Below, in pieces: positions 26,123 to 39,993 of a stretch of 64,000 nt of DNA. Where the stretch lies: positions 13,505,001-13,569,000 of the forward strand of contig JAKOON010000008.1 of the NCBI GenBank assembly GCA_022577435.1. The letters are read 5' to 3'. This DNA comes from Embiotoca jacksoni (Eukaryota; Chordata; Actinopteri; Embiotocidae). The position numbers were made by a program, and so were the translations under genes. The notes below the pieces were generated by a model. It was not told where the DNA came from. It saw only the letters and a program-made list of their open reading frames with translations, and did no database searches. How positions within the stretch are numbered: the stretch's first letter is position 1; every line of letters starts with the position of its first letter.

Positions 26123-26580
26123 TACATGCCCACACATACACGTAAATATATTTTCATTGTTTTTTGCAGTGGTTTTCTGTTTTGAGGCAAAGATGTTTTC
26201 TTTTAAGAAGCCAAACTGTGTTTCCTTCTTTCACTTAATACTCAAAAATGTCTGTGCAGTTTTGTAAAGTTACCTTAAAGCAGTGGCTCATCAATGAGGA
26301 CTGTATTGCTGACAATGGTTCGTGATGTCGGTTCTCTCCCTTTAGTGGTGAGCCTCACATGAATTTCCCCCACCTGCTTCCTCCCTCTCTAAATACCACT
26401 TACTGCACATGTTCTCCATAATAACCAACACTATTCTCATAGTGTGTTGACTGGCGCGATGATGAATGCAACAATAATGGTAATTGAAGGTTGCTTGTCA
26501 TTGTGCACAATATACATCTTTTTCCCTTACCATTAGCAATATCACTTTACTTTAATGAATAGGTAACAACACTCTGCAGT

Positions 26581-26628
26581 TGTAAGACACTTTGGACAGA
26601 AGCATCTGCCAAATGATTTGTAATGTAG
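26581..26628 (+). repeat. SINE 3'-tail fragment
   Basis: The sequence tgtaagacactttggacaga followed by agcatctgccaaatg and taatgta is a diverged copy of the tail of the SINE at 39994-40185 (tgtaagtcgctttggataaa, then agtgtcagcgaaatgtaatg). Only the tail is present, as in 5'-truncated retroposons. Confidence 0.65.
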
Positions 26629-28050
26629 GTGCATGCAAATATAAGAAGTATTTGTAGGTTTTGACTAACCTGGCTCTGCTCACATATTGCTCACAGCTTT
26701 AGTCTTCACTGTGATTATAGTCTGAAAACCCTGTTCGCATTAAGGTCTGCTCAGACACTCCTTTGGGCAGACCAGTCAGCAATCACTAGGGGTTTCTAAA
26801 TTATGTTGAAGTCAGGCGTTCGTTTCTAAATGTGGCTGGTGGTTGGTTGTAGAGCCAGATGAAGTGATTTGGTTGTCAGTTGTTGCAATGTCAGCATGTT
26901 AAGAAATTGACACTGGAGCACAAACAACGCCTAAAAATGTCCTTTTAAAGTCTGCAGTGGTCATTTACCGACATGGTTTTGCACTCTGTTCACACTGACG
27001 AAGGCTGCCTGTTGCTTATAGCTTGGTTAGTTTCAGCGCACAACATGCATTGTATGGTGGACAATGCAGATTGGTTAAAGGCTGCTCCAATAGAGGTCTA
27101 TTCCCATTTGGATGCAATGAATGAAAACAATCTCCAATGGAGCGTTGCCAGAGGAGTGTATTCACGCAGTGAATTTGAGTCTGGTAATACCACGTTAAAA
27201 CATGACAGCACCTCTGTGATTCATGGAGAACGACAGGTTATTTTACCATTCCAATGGCATGTTTCCTCTTAATTATGTTGATGTGCCTTTATGGTGACAG
27301 TGTCATTACTATGGTTGGCTTGTCATGGTAACATTGTACCCTGAGTCGTGATTCCTGTTAAAGACCAGCAGAATCGGGAACAACCGCAAAAGACTCCAGC
27401 TAAAAACTGTCAGGTTACACTACTATCCTGCCAATATACTATCACACAATAGTATGATCTAACAGAGAGTATTTTGTGAAATAGGAACAAAGGGCACCAG
27501 AGGACACATCAAGGTCACATGCGATCAGCAATAATGAGTTATAAAGCCTCAGCCTCTGCCACAGTTCTCTGTCACTGTGCTTTGTATCAGTGGATGTCAG
27601 ACTGAGTGCCAGACTGTCGCTTCATACATAGCCAAAGGGAGATCTGGCTTTATCACACTACCTGGAAACAGAATTACACAGCAACAATGTGCTAAAGCTT
27701 CTTTTATTCAGAATTTCCAGAGGAAGCAGGAGAAGACTAGTGACTGGAGTAGATTCCCCTGAAAGATCCTGGTCAGTCAGTGAGCTCCCACCCTGCTGAA
27801 GTGTCCTTGAGTTCTCTACCATCCCCAGGAAACCTGAACCTGTTTTCACTTCCCTGCACACACTGTTAACAAGGCTCTACTTGTAGTTACTTTAGGTGAC
27901 ACTTGTATGCAACTGCAAATCTCAAGAATATAACATCAGGACAGTCGTGGATTCTGCAATACTTTCATTTCGGGATTTTCTGCACAGCCCTCATTTTATA
28001 TTAACAGACCTTTTTAGCAAACAGCCTAATCTTCTGCAGAACCACGCACG

Positions 28051-28053
<3 letters not shown>

Positions 28054-28078
<25 letters not shown>
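28054..28078. repeat. (CA)n microsatellite, short
   Basis: About 12 CA units, followed by imperfect CA-rich sequence to about 28100. Confidence 0.9.
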
Positions 28079-28082
<4 letters not shown>

Positions 28083-29982
28083 AACACACGCACACGCACG
28101 CTGATGTGACAGTAATATGATCAGATAAAAACATAGCTTAAGTTGAAGTCTTCTATCATCATTTAATTTCTTTCCGATTATTCAATTTTTCACGCGGCGG
28201 GTTGAGCCGCATCCTGAAATGTTTGATGTTTTTTTTATTTAATTCAATTCAGCATCTAAATCACGTAACCGAGATCACAAATGCTTAAGCTGATGACTTA
28301 TACAGATATTTGAGAGGCATTTCAATCAAAAAACGTTGTTTTGTAATCCTGCTGACAATTTTTTTTCTTTTCTCAAACGTTCCACCCAAAGAGACAAACA
28401 AAAATTAAATCAGCTTTGTATGTCCTTCCTGCATTGTTTTATTTTTCTATATTGGACATTTTCCCTTTACTGCCTAATACTGCAACTCTTTCTCCTGTAA
28501 TTGGTACTGGAATAGCTAAAGATAACAATCGTTCAATTGTCCTTGCTCAGAACAAATCCATCAAGATAAAATACTCTTGACGATCAAGCTTAAAAAACAG
28601 ATAGGTAAAAAATGCAACACATTTCTTGACCTGTTTCGGTGTAGTTTGAGTACCAGCGCAGCCATCTGTATGCTTTGTTGTCACATTTCTCTTTGCACCC
28701 TGCAATGCATTTTGATGGTAAAAACGTTTTATAGATCAGAAAGAAGCCATTCTGATGTTTTGTGTCAGGTTTTAATTGGATTTGCTGTCATTTGCCACAA
28801 AATGTATCAATGAATCCAAATTGTGGTACCCTACATATAAAGGTGTCTTGTCTGTGTGGATGTAAAAGTGTGGTGTGCATGGTTCTTGCTAATAAGCCCC
28901 ACTCTCTACATCTTCCTACGCTGCAACTGACCTTAAGTCAAACTTAGAGCCAAGTGGACACCATGAAGCCTTAGTTTACACTCCCATGATTAAACACTGT
29001 AATCACAGGCATCACTGCAAACATCTAACATTACCACCTGAACAGATAAAAGAAAAGGAGAGCGATAGGAAAGATAGAGAAGGTTGATATGAATAGATGT
29101 TATGTTGCAAGAGATGCTTATGTGTACTGTGCCAAAAAGAAAGCTTGCATCTATACACCACAGCCGTGAAACAGGAGGCAAAGGAAACCGCTTGCATTAC
29201 AGTGAGGGAGATAAAGCAGTGACTTAAGTTACAGACCCTGAAAACATCCCACTTCACACCAAATCAAATAGCGATAGCCAAAGACTTGACTTTTACCGTC
29301 AAGTCTTTCAGCCTATATCGAACATCTCTGAAGCTTTTGCTTTCCAAACAAACATGTAGCTTTCTGAGTTGCCTGCGGTTTCTGAACTACTGTGGAATTT
29401 TTTTGTATATGTAGCTGCTCTGCCTGGGTGCTTCTTAAAGTACTCCAATTAAGAGTGGTTCATAAAAACACTATTAATCTACAGCTGTAGAAAAAGGAAA
29501 ACAAAATGTATGCTCAATACATCACCAGAAATAATTTATACAAAAAAAATTAAGCCGTCAACCATTTCTGTCTCACCAGCCTTCTTGTCCAAAGACCAGG
29601 TGCTGACCTTGCCAGTGCAAGAAACAACTTTACCTTTGATCAGGTACCTCACAGTTTTGTTGGAAAGATATATTTGTTTGAAGTACCTCTTTAATGCATC
29701 ACAGTGTTCACACCCAGCTCTACTGATGTTTCCATAGGACCCTTTCTAAAAAAACTAAAAAAAACAATGTGTAGGTATGGAGAATGCCAGAGAAAACGGC
29801 TTTGAGGCACAAGTGAAAAGAAACCTGTGCTACAGAATGAAGTGCAGAGATGAGCAAATACAGGCTGAAAGGCTTGTAGAGGGAAAGGCTAAAAATGGCA
29901 GGGGGAGAGCACAGAGAGGCACAGTGGAAAATACTGGCTTTCAGAAACACTGTGCTACATACAAACATCCACTAATACATAA

Positions 29983-29984
<2 letters not shown>

Positions 29985-30059
<75 letters not shown>
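29985..30059. repeat. (CA)n microsatellite
   Basis: An uninterrupted CA dinucleotide tract of 75 bp. It explains the open frame of about 105 codons rich in HT repeats that crosses it. Confidence 0.97.
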
Positions 30060-30061
<2 letters not shown>

Positions 30062-31089
30062 AATATACTCAGTTATACTCACATCTTGGGCTAAACAGGG
30101 TCATATCAGGGATGCAAAACAACCAGAAGACTGACAGTGGAAGGACTAGTTGAGGATTTCTTTGCTTCTCTCTTGTAACTCTTTCTTCTTATGTCCTCAC
30201 TCTTGGTGCGTGTGTGCGTTGTGTTGATTGCGTGTGTGTTCAGGCTACCATTAGGCTGACTGCTGTGATACTACTGAGTCAGTGTCAAACCAGCCAGAGA
30301 AGCACCAATGGGATGTACCAAATGTTTTCTTGTGGAAGGGGTGGACAGGGGTGCTCTGAGCTGTACCATTAGCAGGAGAACTGGCAGGAGGATTGGATGA
30401 GTGTGCAGCTGGTTCCCCCTCAGCAACAGGAGCTTGGCTGGAGCTCAGGGCTTACAAATTCCAGCCAGGCAAAGAGGAAGCTGCTTCAGCTTATGTGTAT
30501 GTGTGTGTAGCTTAATGCAAATTTCAAACAGCAGAAGCCTGAAATTACAGCTGAGCTCATGCTTCTTTTTACATTTCACTGACACTGAATAGACCTAAAC
30601 AGTATATACTCTGAACAAACAAAATGACAATCACACGAGGGGGCTGCCAGAAAACAAATTGACCAAACATGTTGTGAGAGGATGATTAATGTATATATTA
30701 ATGACTATCAAAAAGTGAGGCATTTGTGAAATAATGTACACACTGAGGACTTTCGCACACACGTCTTGAAGACAAGTGCATTTTCCCCGATGTAATTATG
30801 TAAGACATGAGACAAAGCGATTCATGACAAGTACAAGCAAGTGTATTTGATGAACAAATTTACAAACATGAGTTGAAAATGCTCAGACAAACAGTGACTT
30901 AATCGCTATGCCGAAGCTAAACCATACTGGATAGACCAGCTACATGTAAACAAACAGAAAAGATCCTGAAGCTTTTATTACAACTCCAGTAATATCATTA
31001 TTATCTTATATCACAGCATTATTTCCATCACTGGGATCTTGATCATAATTAATACTATATCTGAAAACACACCAACTCAGAATCACTTT

Positions 31090-31440
31090 TTACATTTTGC
31101 AAACTGTGCATGCTGTCTAATCGTTGTTCCATTTTTGTTGCGCACAGTAGTTGATGAGAGAATACACCTGAGGGCATTTAATCTCTCTCGCTCCCGAGAA
31201 GGGGCTTTCATGTGGGTTTAATTAGCTCCTTTAACAACCAACACAGAGTAAGAATGGCCGCGAGCCAAACTTTAATCTTAGTCAACTCTAAAATGATTAT
31301 TACCTCTTTTCACACTACACTTAACCCAGGCACAATTGCATTATTCAATTGTTAACCCTTTGATAACTGTGTTCTCAGAGCTGTAACATGCAGATTAATT
31401 AGCCCTGAGCCATCAGTCTATAAGGTACAATAGCACCGAT
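31090..31440. other. Candidate conserved non-coding block
   Basis: A unique-looking stretch with gtttaattagctcc near 31217, gattaattagccc near 31392 and other AT-rich homeodomain-type cores between GC-richer segments. It has no open frame or repeat signature. Calling it a conserved element is inference from composition only; no alignment was possible. Confidence 0.25.
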
Positions 31441-32892
31441 TTAGAAATATACAACGTGAGGAGTAGTGTCTCTGTTTCATTATGAAATTTAAATAGCTTT
31501 CTGCTTATAGTACATTCAGCTATTGCTTTTCATGTTTCCATTTATAAAGACATTTGAAAAAACAATATAAATATATATAATATAAATCTAATTCTAAACC
31601 AGCTACCATATGAGTCAATGTTCTTTTAAAATATTTAAAACCAGATCATCATAAAGTCATTTTGACAAGGTAAAAAATTTGCAATGTTACATGAATAACA
31701 ATGTATATATTGATACAGTCTGAGCTTGATTGAGGCTCACAGATGATGCCCCATTTATTCCAATCAAAGATGATCATCGAGTGTATACACCTGTGTTTAC
31801 TTATGGTGGACTATTATATAAAATCTACTGTGATCCAAATGACTTTTCTACCATAAAGCAGGATATTTTGAATAGCAGACTAATTCTGTCATGTTTGTAT
31901 TCTGACCTGTAAACCAAGGTTAATATTTGTGAATCTTAAATTAGAGCCTAGAAAATCTATTTTGTGTGTGTGGTGTCATCTTTGTGTAAACAAAGAATAC
32001 ACACATCCAGAGGACAACTGTTCGATGTGGAACAATAACAGCAGGAGAAAAATTATGTAAGCCTATGTACTAGTTGAAAGATATACTTAAAATAAAAGTG
32101 ATTATTTTGCCGCAGCCCGTGGGTCACTGTGCTAGCCCAGCTGAGCCACACAATCACACAATCTTGATAAGACTCAGGGCGTATAATTCGCATCATGGAT
32201 TTGATTGTGATAATTCCATATTTTTAAATGACAGCTTTAGTCAGAGTTTTATGGCTCCTTCTTTTGTAATCATTGTGTTTGGCAAACATGTTTTCTGGGC
32301 TTAACCAGCTTCACATGAAGTACAGTTCAGACTGTGCTGCACCGTTGTAGCACAGACCTGCGCTATTTCTGAAGGCTTGTCATGAACACAAGAGCACACA
32401 CCAAAAATACTATAAATGTACTCGCTATTTGCAGTCCTCCAGACTGTGGAATATCGCCCACATTTATTTTTTCATGGCTTTCACTTCATCCAGTCCTTCC
32501 AGATAGGTGCATTTGGGTGCTCTGTGAGCTATCAGAGGAATTAAAAGGAAAAACAACAGAGAGGTGAGGGGGTGAGAGGGATGGTAGGGAGGGTAAAAGG
32601 TAGTAGAGCAGAACTCGGCTTGACGCAGTCCAGCAGTCTGACTCACCCAAACAGAACGGGCTGAGTGGGATGGGGGTACGCAAAGAGAAATGAAGGCAAA
32701 GAGAAAATTAGCCTGCCGGCTCATGAAATGTTTGGAATGAGTTCAGAAGTGTCACGAACACAACAAATATGGACAGAATAAAACGGGGAAAATAATAAGG
32801 AAAACTAATACTAAAATAAACAAAATGCAGTTGACAGCCATGCTTTTTACCGACTCATATTATGTACACAAGAAAACCTAAATAATGTGCTC

Positions 32893-33182
32893 ACAAGAAT
32901 GGGACAGATGTGAAGCCACAGTGACCTCGACCTTTGACAACCAAAACCTAATCAGTTCATTGTTGACTTCAAGTAAACATCTGTGCCAAATGTGAAGGAA
33001 TTACCTAAAGGCATTCCTGAGATATTGTGTCCACAAGAATTGGTGAATATGAGATCAGTGTGACCTTGACCTTTGACCCAAAACATCAAATCAAGTCATC
33101 CTTGGGACCAAGTGAATGTTTGTGCCAAATTTGAAGGAATTCTACATAGATGTTCTTGAGATAGTGTATTAACTAGAATGGG
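32893..33182. repeat. Dispersed repeat, two tandem units of about 145 bp
   Basis: Two successive units share gtgaccttgacctttgac-like, caagtgaatgtttgtgccaa-like and gagatattgtgt-like blocks, in the order caagaatggg, cagtgacc, gttcat, tgtgccaaat, gaaggaatt, gagata. The same unit is found again at 39300-39545. It is a common dispersed repeat type in fish genomes. Its repeat class is unknown to me. Confidence 0.8.
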
Positions 33183-34319
33183 ATATTTGGACAGACCACT
33201 GGAGAACATCTGGTTATGGCTATCACCGTTGCTGAAGCATAAAATATTTAGTTGATATACAGGTACTTTGTTGCGGAATAGGATGTACAGGTTTGGAAAA
33301 TGAACAAAATACAGATGATACATATGAAAGTAGAGGATTATTTGTGCTGTGTTATTTCACAAAACGTAGTCCACAAAAAATAAGGAATCGTAACATGCAT
33401 TTATGTAGAAACTCAGTTGTAGGCCAACAAAAAAGATTTGTTTTAGCTGACTTACACAACCTGTGCTTAGCTAACTGACAAATTGACCACAGAGCAAACC
33501 ATATGCTGTGGGCTATATACCGTTAATTAACTCTCATGAGGAGGCAGGCAGCCATGCTGAGGTTTAGCTAAGGACTAAAGACAAAACAACAAACTCAAAA
33601 AAAACTTTACCAGCCAGAAAACTTAACTGGAAAGACGGGTTGCATTTTTGTTTGTTGATGGATCCAAGAGAATTCAACACTAAAGTCAAGATCTTTACAT
33701 CCTGATTCACATTCATACATAAACCACTAACGTTTGCACTAAAACAGTCAAGTCACAAGTGAATTTCTGAAACCTGCAAATCACAGAACAGGCTATAAAC
33801 TCTAAAATGTAATTCAAGATTAATTGATTAAAAGTCAAACACATTTTTTTAGCTTGGCATATTCACCTGCATGACTTTTTCTGTTTCCATTTGTATTTTT
33901 TTCAGAATTTGGTCTAAAGCTGCATTTCTTTTCTTCATTTTATTTTAAATACATTAAATGTTAAAATATTGGTTTTACCAAATATGTGATGTATGATAGA
34001 TGTGTATTTCAGTAAACATCTGTATGCATCTGCTAAAAATGCTTCCTAACTGCACTTACCACCAATTTACAACCACAATTAAAATCTTGCCAGGAGTTGA
34101 AACCAGGACAGTCATGCCAGTGATATGATATAGTTATGCACCTCTTATAAACACAATAAGGACACAATTTTCACGAGAATATCTCCAAAGTTTACCAAAT
34201 TTATGTAATATTAAAGAAGCGGTTGCATTATTTTCACCAGCTAGTTGCTAACTTTGTCCGCCTACCTCTTGCTGCTGAGCAGGAGGGTTTTTATAGCTTT
34301 TTTTTCTTTTCTTTTTTTT

Positions 34320-34430
34320 ACTAAAGCAACTGCCTGCTGTGGCCTAAAATGCTACGAGAGCAGTGAGAGTGAACCAGAACAGTTGAGTTTCAGGCCAGAC
34401 AGCTAAATAATGAGCTGAAACTCGCTTTAA
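34320..34430 (+). repeat. Dispersed repeat copy (gagagtgaaccagaacagt type)
   Basis: It shares a series of blocks with copies at about 1060-1190 and 36640-36800: gcctgctgtggcc, gagagtgaaccagaacagt, caggccaga and aatgagctgaaa. Divergence is high and borders are uncertain. Confidence 0.5.
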
Positions 34431-36639
34431 CAGTCCATAAAACTGAGGGAATTTCGGAGATAATTCTCTGTAAGTTCGTCATTAGCAGGCTCCTTGAAAG
34501 TTGTTTCCACATTGCCATTGTCAGTATATAAGAGTAGATTCTAAGAGATGGTGTAGCTCTGTGAAATACAGAGGAAACATCCAGTGCTTGATTCTCATTT
34601 TGATTCATCTTGGTCTGTTTGAGATGACTTGCAGCCAACACGTCTCCTCTGCTGATTAGCCACCCTGAGTGTTCACACCCACACAGACAGAGCAGAGCAC
34701 CAATACCCAATGAAAATCAATGTTCAGCGAGGTATTACTGTATCTTGACATGATAATCTTCTTTTTAAATGCACCACTGCGCTCTTTCCCCCACCATGGA
34801 GCACTGCAGACAGCTCATACATTATCATTGAGTGCCTTTTCTCTTTCCTTCCCCTTCTTTCTCTGTGTCACACCCACTGACGCCCCCCCCACACCGTCCT
34901 CCCACCACTCTCTCTAGCTTGAGTGTGTCAATGTGAAAACCTCATTATGTTCTGCTACTGGACCTGCAAACTCAATTGGACAGCAAGTTACAGTCCGGGT
35001 CTGAGCCCGTGTGTCTTGTATTCTGTTGTGTGAGTGCAAGTGCATTCATATCTCGTTTGTGTGTGTGTGGTTAGCTACCTGTTTCTGTGTGATCAGTGGT
35101 GAATGAATCAAAAAGGGCCCCATCAGTGTGACAGCGCCCGGCTGGAGAGATTGTTTTGAGCACTGTATTACTGTGGCAGCAGTGATTTGGCTGATGATAA
35201 GAGGCCTGCAGGCAGCTATGCGTTTCACAAGGCTTTAACAGGCACCTCATTCACTCAGCCTTAATGTTTTTGGCCCTCGCCTATTACACTTAACACACTC
35301 TCTTGCTCAATAAAGACCATTCTTCAGGAGTATTTTGTCTTTTTTACTCCAATATGTGCATAGATATTCCTATTACTACTCATTTTTTATCTTAAAAGCT
35401 ATAAAAGTTGCAAAAACAGGATATGGCAGAGAAGAATGTACAACCTTGGAGGGTAATCTTTTTGATGCTCTTTACTGTGTGAAGTGTTGAATTAAACCAT
35501 GTCTTTGTTTTCAGGATTTGATTTTAATCCTGGAACTTTGAGTGAGAGATAACAGTGTCCTCTGTCCAGTTTGATCTCATTTTTGGATAAGGCTCCATCT
35601 CCCTGGAACATCTCTCGGACAGAGACCACACACATGACTATATGCCGTTTCCAGACTTGTGATGTATTGAACAAAGAAAATTGGCTCCACGAGAAGCACA
35701 GCAGGTTCCTCAGAGGATGATCCAACTTATACTGGCTCGTCTCTGATGAGTAATTAGTTGGAGGATTCAATTATGCTCTGAGATAGTGAGAATCTGAAAC
35801 TCGGTTAACTTTGCATTAGCGCCTCTTACCTTGCCTCTTGCAGTTAGACAGGCACAATGGAGAGCGTGGCTGAACTGAGTAGCATGCTCAAACAGCCCCA
35901 TTCATCATCCTCCACAGCCCTATCTTTTTGTGTCAGGGATAGCCTTGTTCACTTGGACTGCCCAGCTGTGACCAACCCCCCCCCTCCCTCCGCCCCCCAA
36001 AAAAACAACCTCTTAACTAACCAGACATTTCTACGTCACCCTGAGACCCTGACAGAAAATCAGAGCAGACAGGAACACATGAAAACACACAACAACAAAA
36101 CACTACAAAGTAAATATGAAAACAAGTCCGGCTAAAAACATTAAATGATATGTGTTCAAGATATTCACCCTTGTATAAATTTGAGGATATTTTTACAAGC
36201 AGGTCATCATTTGTCAAGAAGCGACTTCAATATTTTTTGCAACGGCAGCAGTTCGATGTATTTAATATCTGAAGAACCTAGACTTTTATTTCGTATAATG
36301 GTTCATCAATCACTGATTCAAAGGAAGAGAATAATCTCTAAAGTACATATCATAACTCTCATGGAAAGGAAACTTAACCTGATGGCTACTGAGGTAAGAC
36401 CTTAAAATAATCAACTGTTATTCAGCTAAATTCAGGTCAGTATATGGACAGTTAATTAGTAAATATGACAAAGAAAGGTCATTCCCATTTGACTAACACT
36501 CAGTGAAATCTGCATTTAATATGGAAACTTGTAAGGCAACGGTTGCGTATTTATACATCCAGTAGATGTAAAGCCATAGTAGTATGTATGTGGAGCTTTG
36601 TTTGCATCAGTCTGGTGAAATCAAATGTTCACTCTCCTA

Positions 36640-36800
36640 TTAGCTCTGTTTTTGGTCTCCACTAAATCCTGGGGAAAATTACTAACTCGACTATCTACAT
36701 TATCAGCCAAGAGGTTAAAGAGAGTAGTTAGAGTGAACCTAAACAGTGGAGCTACAGGCTGAAAAACCGAAAACAATGTGTTGAAGCACACAATGAAGCT
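36640..36800 (+). repeat. Dispersed repeat copy (gagagtgaaccagaacagt type)
   Basis: It contains tagctctgtttttggtctcc, then ttagagtgaacctaaacagt, gagctacaggctga and aaccgaaaacaatg. This is the same block order as the copies at 34320 and 1060. Borders are approximate. Confidence 0.5.
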
Positions 36801-39299
36801 GCTTGCTCAGAGGAACAGCATAGCAGGGTGAAAATATTCTGTTGGTTCACCACCACAGGCACCCCCCCTTTCCAAATTGCTGCTGCTTTAATCAACAAAC
36901 GCTGGAAGTTAGTTTGTGTCTGTGACCATTTAACTTAACCGGTTTATTTCTTTGAGATCCTCTGCAAAGCATAAACTACCACTGATATCAGCTGCAGGCC
37001 GGATGATGCTCCATTCGGCTTGTACTGTAGACAGAAGTGCAAAGAGATGACTTAATGACTATTTCAGCAATGTCTATTGATTTTTCTCTGACCTACTTGG
37101 CCAACACTTAACTAGATAATTGTTGAATATCACAGTTTTTGCATTTTCTTTCTCTCTCAAATTTATTATGCGTTTCAGGGCAGATGAAGGTCAGTCGAGC
37201 CTTGTTTCCCACTTGTATCGCATAGCGACATTATGCATGTAGTAACACGATTCCTATCTTCGCTGGCTATGATTCAGGTTCTGTTTCAGGTCAGAGAAAA
37301 ATGTTTTGAGATCATATTTTGAATCTTATGTGCCAAATGGACTTATTCATGTTGAGATACTTTGCGGTGTGTGTTTTTTAGTGTTATTTTGATGTTTGAA
37401 TGGGGTCAAAGTCAAATGGATCAAATGAAAACAAAGAATTCAGTATAGTGTTGTCAATAAAGGACTAAAATAAGATGGCCAGACAGTGTATGTGGACAGC
37501 AGGGCTCTGATAGTTTGAGACGAGCAGTATGACATCAATAGTGAAGACCAGACTTCCCCCTCCTGCAAAATGCTGACACTAACAGAAAAAGAGTTTTGAC
37601 TTGTTTGCTGGGTCTGGGAATATTTTTCCCTCGTAAAAACACATCAACAAAACAACAATTTGTTCCAAATGTGTAGAAATTTACCACTATTCCACAGAGA
37701 AAAACACCCAAAACCTTCCTATTTGCTGAAAACCTAAAAAGTGTTATTCGAGCATTGATCTCATCCTGCCTAGACTAGAACCGATTTTAACTTTGGACCT
37801 TGTAATTTTCAGAAAATCAATGGGAATTCCTTCACTTTGTCAGGACTCAAGCAGCTACATAGCCGTTTTTTTGCCGAGCTCCATCAGTAAATGTTATTTT
37901 GCATTTCAAATACAAAAGTTACAGAAACAGTTTAATGGATAAAATGCAGATTAAGTTAAAACATGCATTCATTATATGGTCTGATTTTTGAATCTTTCTG
38001 GGGGTGTCTTGTTCCAGTTGCTGAACTCCTTCACTGCTGCCTGTGTATTACAACTGATTTTATTCATCATTTTAAGGCTCATCTTGACAGGTTTGTAACA
38101 ATAGTTCCATATGACCAAGTGTACTGCCAGATATTATATAAAAAATAACGGTTAAATGTGCAACATTGCCACTTGGAAAAAGGGTACACGATTGTTTACA
38201 TGGCCCACTTCTCTCCTCTGTTGCTGCAGCTGCTCAGGGTCCAGTACTGGAGCAGAGGTCAGTAAGCCATGGATGAGTAAGGATCTGTCTCAAGAATTTG
38301 TCACTGCATGGTTTGAGGTCTATAATCTTCTTTAAATTGGTGAATTTATTTAAAAGTCTTTCCATATGAATGCACAGTTTGTTCAGCCTATTGTATTCAC
38401 TGGCTGTCGTAACTATGGATTTAAAAAAGAAAAGTAAAAATCAATGTGTTCCTTTGAAATGTGATGAAGAGTTGGCAGTTCGGGGTGTTCAGGAGAGGAA
38501 CAGAGATGCAGCATATGCACATGCATTATCTTAACCGCATTATCTTTGACTGATAAATGCTGCTTTTCATGATGATCGAAGTGGTTTAGTACACGTCTGC
38601 TGGTTCTTGTCAGACTGTGTAAAACAAAAACCAGGAGTAATGCTGCTGATATTTTGTCGGGAAACCAAAACAGTGGTGACTCATCCCAATGACAGGACAA
38701 AAAGTAATCCCCCAGAAAATCCCTTAGTCTCATATTATTTTTTGCATCTGTGTGTTTTTGTGTTTGTGTGTGTGGTAATGTTATGCACTTCACTGTGCAG
38801 TTTTTCTCCTATATTCATTCAATATTTTTAACAGGGAGATATAATATCCTGTATAAGCTTGAATTCAATATTTTTTTCCAGATGGAGGCTTTCAGGTGTT
38901 ATGCCGTCCTTGAGTAAGTAAAAAAAGAAACATTCATACTATAGTCTCTGTTTAGTGTGACCGAATCCTAAATTAAGTCTTGAATCAATCAGCTTGACTA
39001 ATTGTCGTCTTGTATTATTTAGTTGCACATTAAACTAGAATTACCACCTCACAGTCGTATGCCTCCTCTAACCAGTAGTTGCAATTTACATTTAGATATG
39101 TTTTTTTACAATATATATCATAGACTCTGAAGAAGTCCTAATATGACTTCACATGTTTGGCTAATAAAGCTGACTGACAGTCGACAATGGTTCAAATGTG
39201 GATGTTGCAGCAAAGAAGCTATAAATTATAAAATGTGGATAATTAATAATCATTTTCAACCCAACAACACTGAAGAGCTTTACAAGCTTTGACCACCAA

Positions 39300-39545
39300 A
39301 GTTCATCCTTCTTTCCAAACAAACATTTGTGCCAAATTTGAAGAATTTCTTCCAAAGTGTTTTTGAGATGTCGCATTGATGAGAATGGAACTGACCGATA
39401 GGACGGACATGAGGTCACAGTGACCTTGACCTCTGAACTTTGATCACCAAAATCGATTTAGTTCATCCTTGAGTCCACATGAACGTTTGTGCCAAGGTGT
39501 TCATGAGATATCGCATTCACAAGAACGGGACAACCTGAAATCATA
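39300..39545. repeat. Dispersed repeat, two tandem units plus end
   Basis: Two units of the family at 32893-33182 (tttgtgccaaatttgaagaa, then gtcacagtgaccttgacctc, and a second caaaatcgatttagttcatc unit). They are followed by acaacctgaaatcataatgc, which looks like one end of the full element. The two loci are about 6.4 kb apart in the same orientation. Confidence 0.8.
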
Positions 39546-39770
39546 ATGCCTCCGACGATGTCTATTTCTATCATGGTGGAATAAAAATACAATTATTCCA
39601 AAAATAGATAATATGTTTACAAAGATGCTCACATATACAATCACACTTTTACCTATATAGATTCAGATATTTATAATTTGAAGGCAAATCAGAAATAAAG
39701 TGCAGGACACGTAAGCTAAAGCTAATCTAGATAACTCATCAAGATAAGTAGAACTACACTAAATATTTTG

Positions 39771-39990
39771 ATGGTGCAGTGGTTAGCATTGTCGCCTCAT
39801 AGCAAAAAGTCCTGGGCCTTTCTGTGCGGAGTTTGCATGTTCTCCCTGTGCTTGCGTGGGTTCTCTCCGGGTGCTCCGGTTTCCTCCCAACATCCAAAAA
39901 CATGCACCTCAGGTGGTTCTACAAATTGCCCTTAGGTGTGAATGAGAGTGTGAATGCTTTTTGTTTCCGTCAGTCTCTCTGTGGCCCTGT
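39771..39990 (+). mobile_element. tRNA-derived SINE, DANA/MERMAID-like, 3'-truncated
   Basis: It begins atggtgcagtggttagcatt and gtcgcctcatagc, then carries the well-known block tctgtgcggagtttgcatgt, ctccgggtgctccggtttcc and caaattgcccttagg typical of DANA/MERMAID-type fish SINEs. It stops abruptly after gtggccctgtga, where the next SINE starts, so its 3' portion is missing. Confidence 0.8.
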
Positions 39991-39993
39991 GAG

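Larger units (their letters stand above)
26125..39770. other. Gene-free stretch with scattered repeats
   Basis: No exon with a recognisable product was found on either strand. Contents supported by sequence are a SINE-tail fragment at 26581, CA tracts at 28054 and 29985, tandem ~145-bp repeat units at 32893-33182 and 39300-39545, and copies of a dispersed repeat at about 34320-34430 and 36640-36800. Bases 31090-31440 contain several homeodomain-type TAATTA/ATTAG cores in otherwise unique-looking DNA. Confidence 0.5.
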
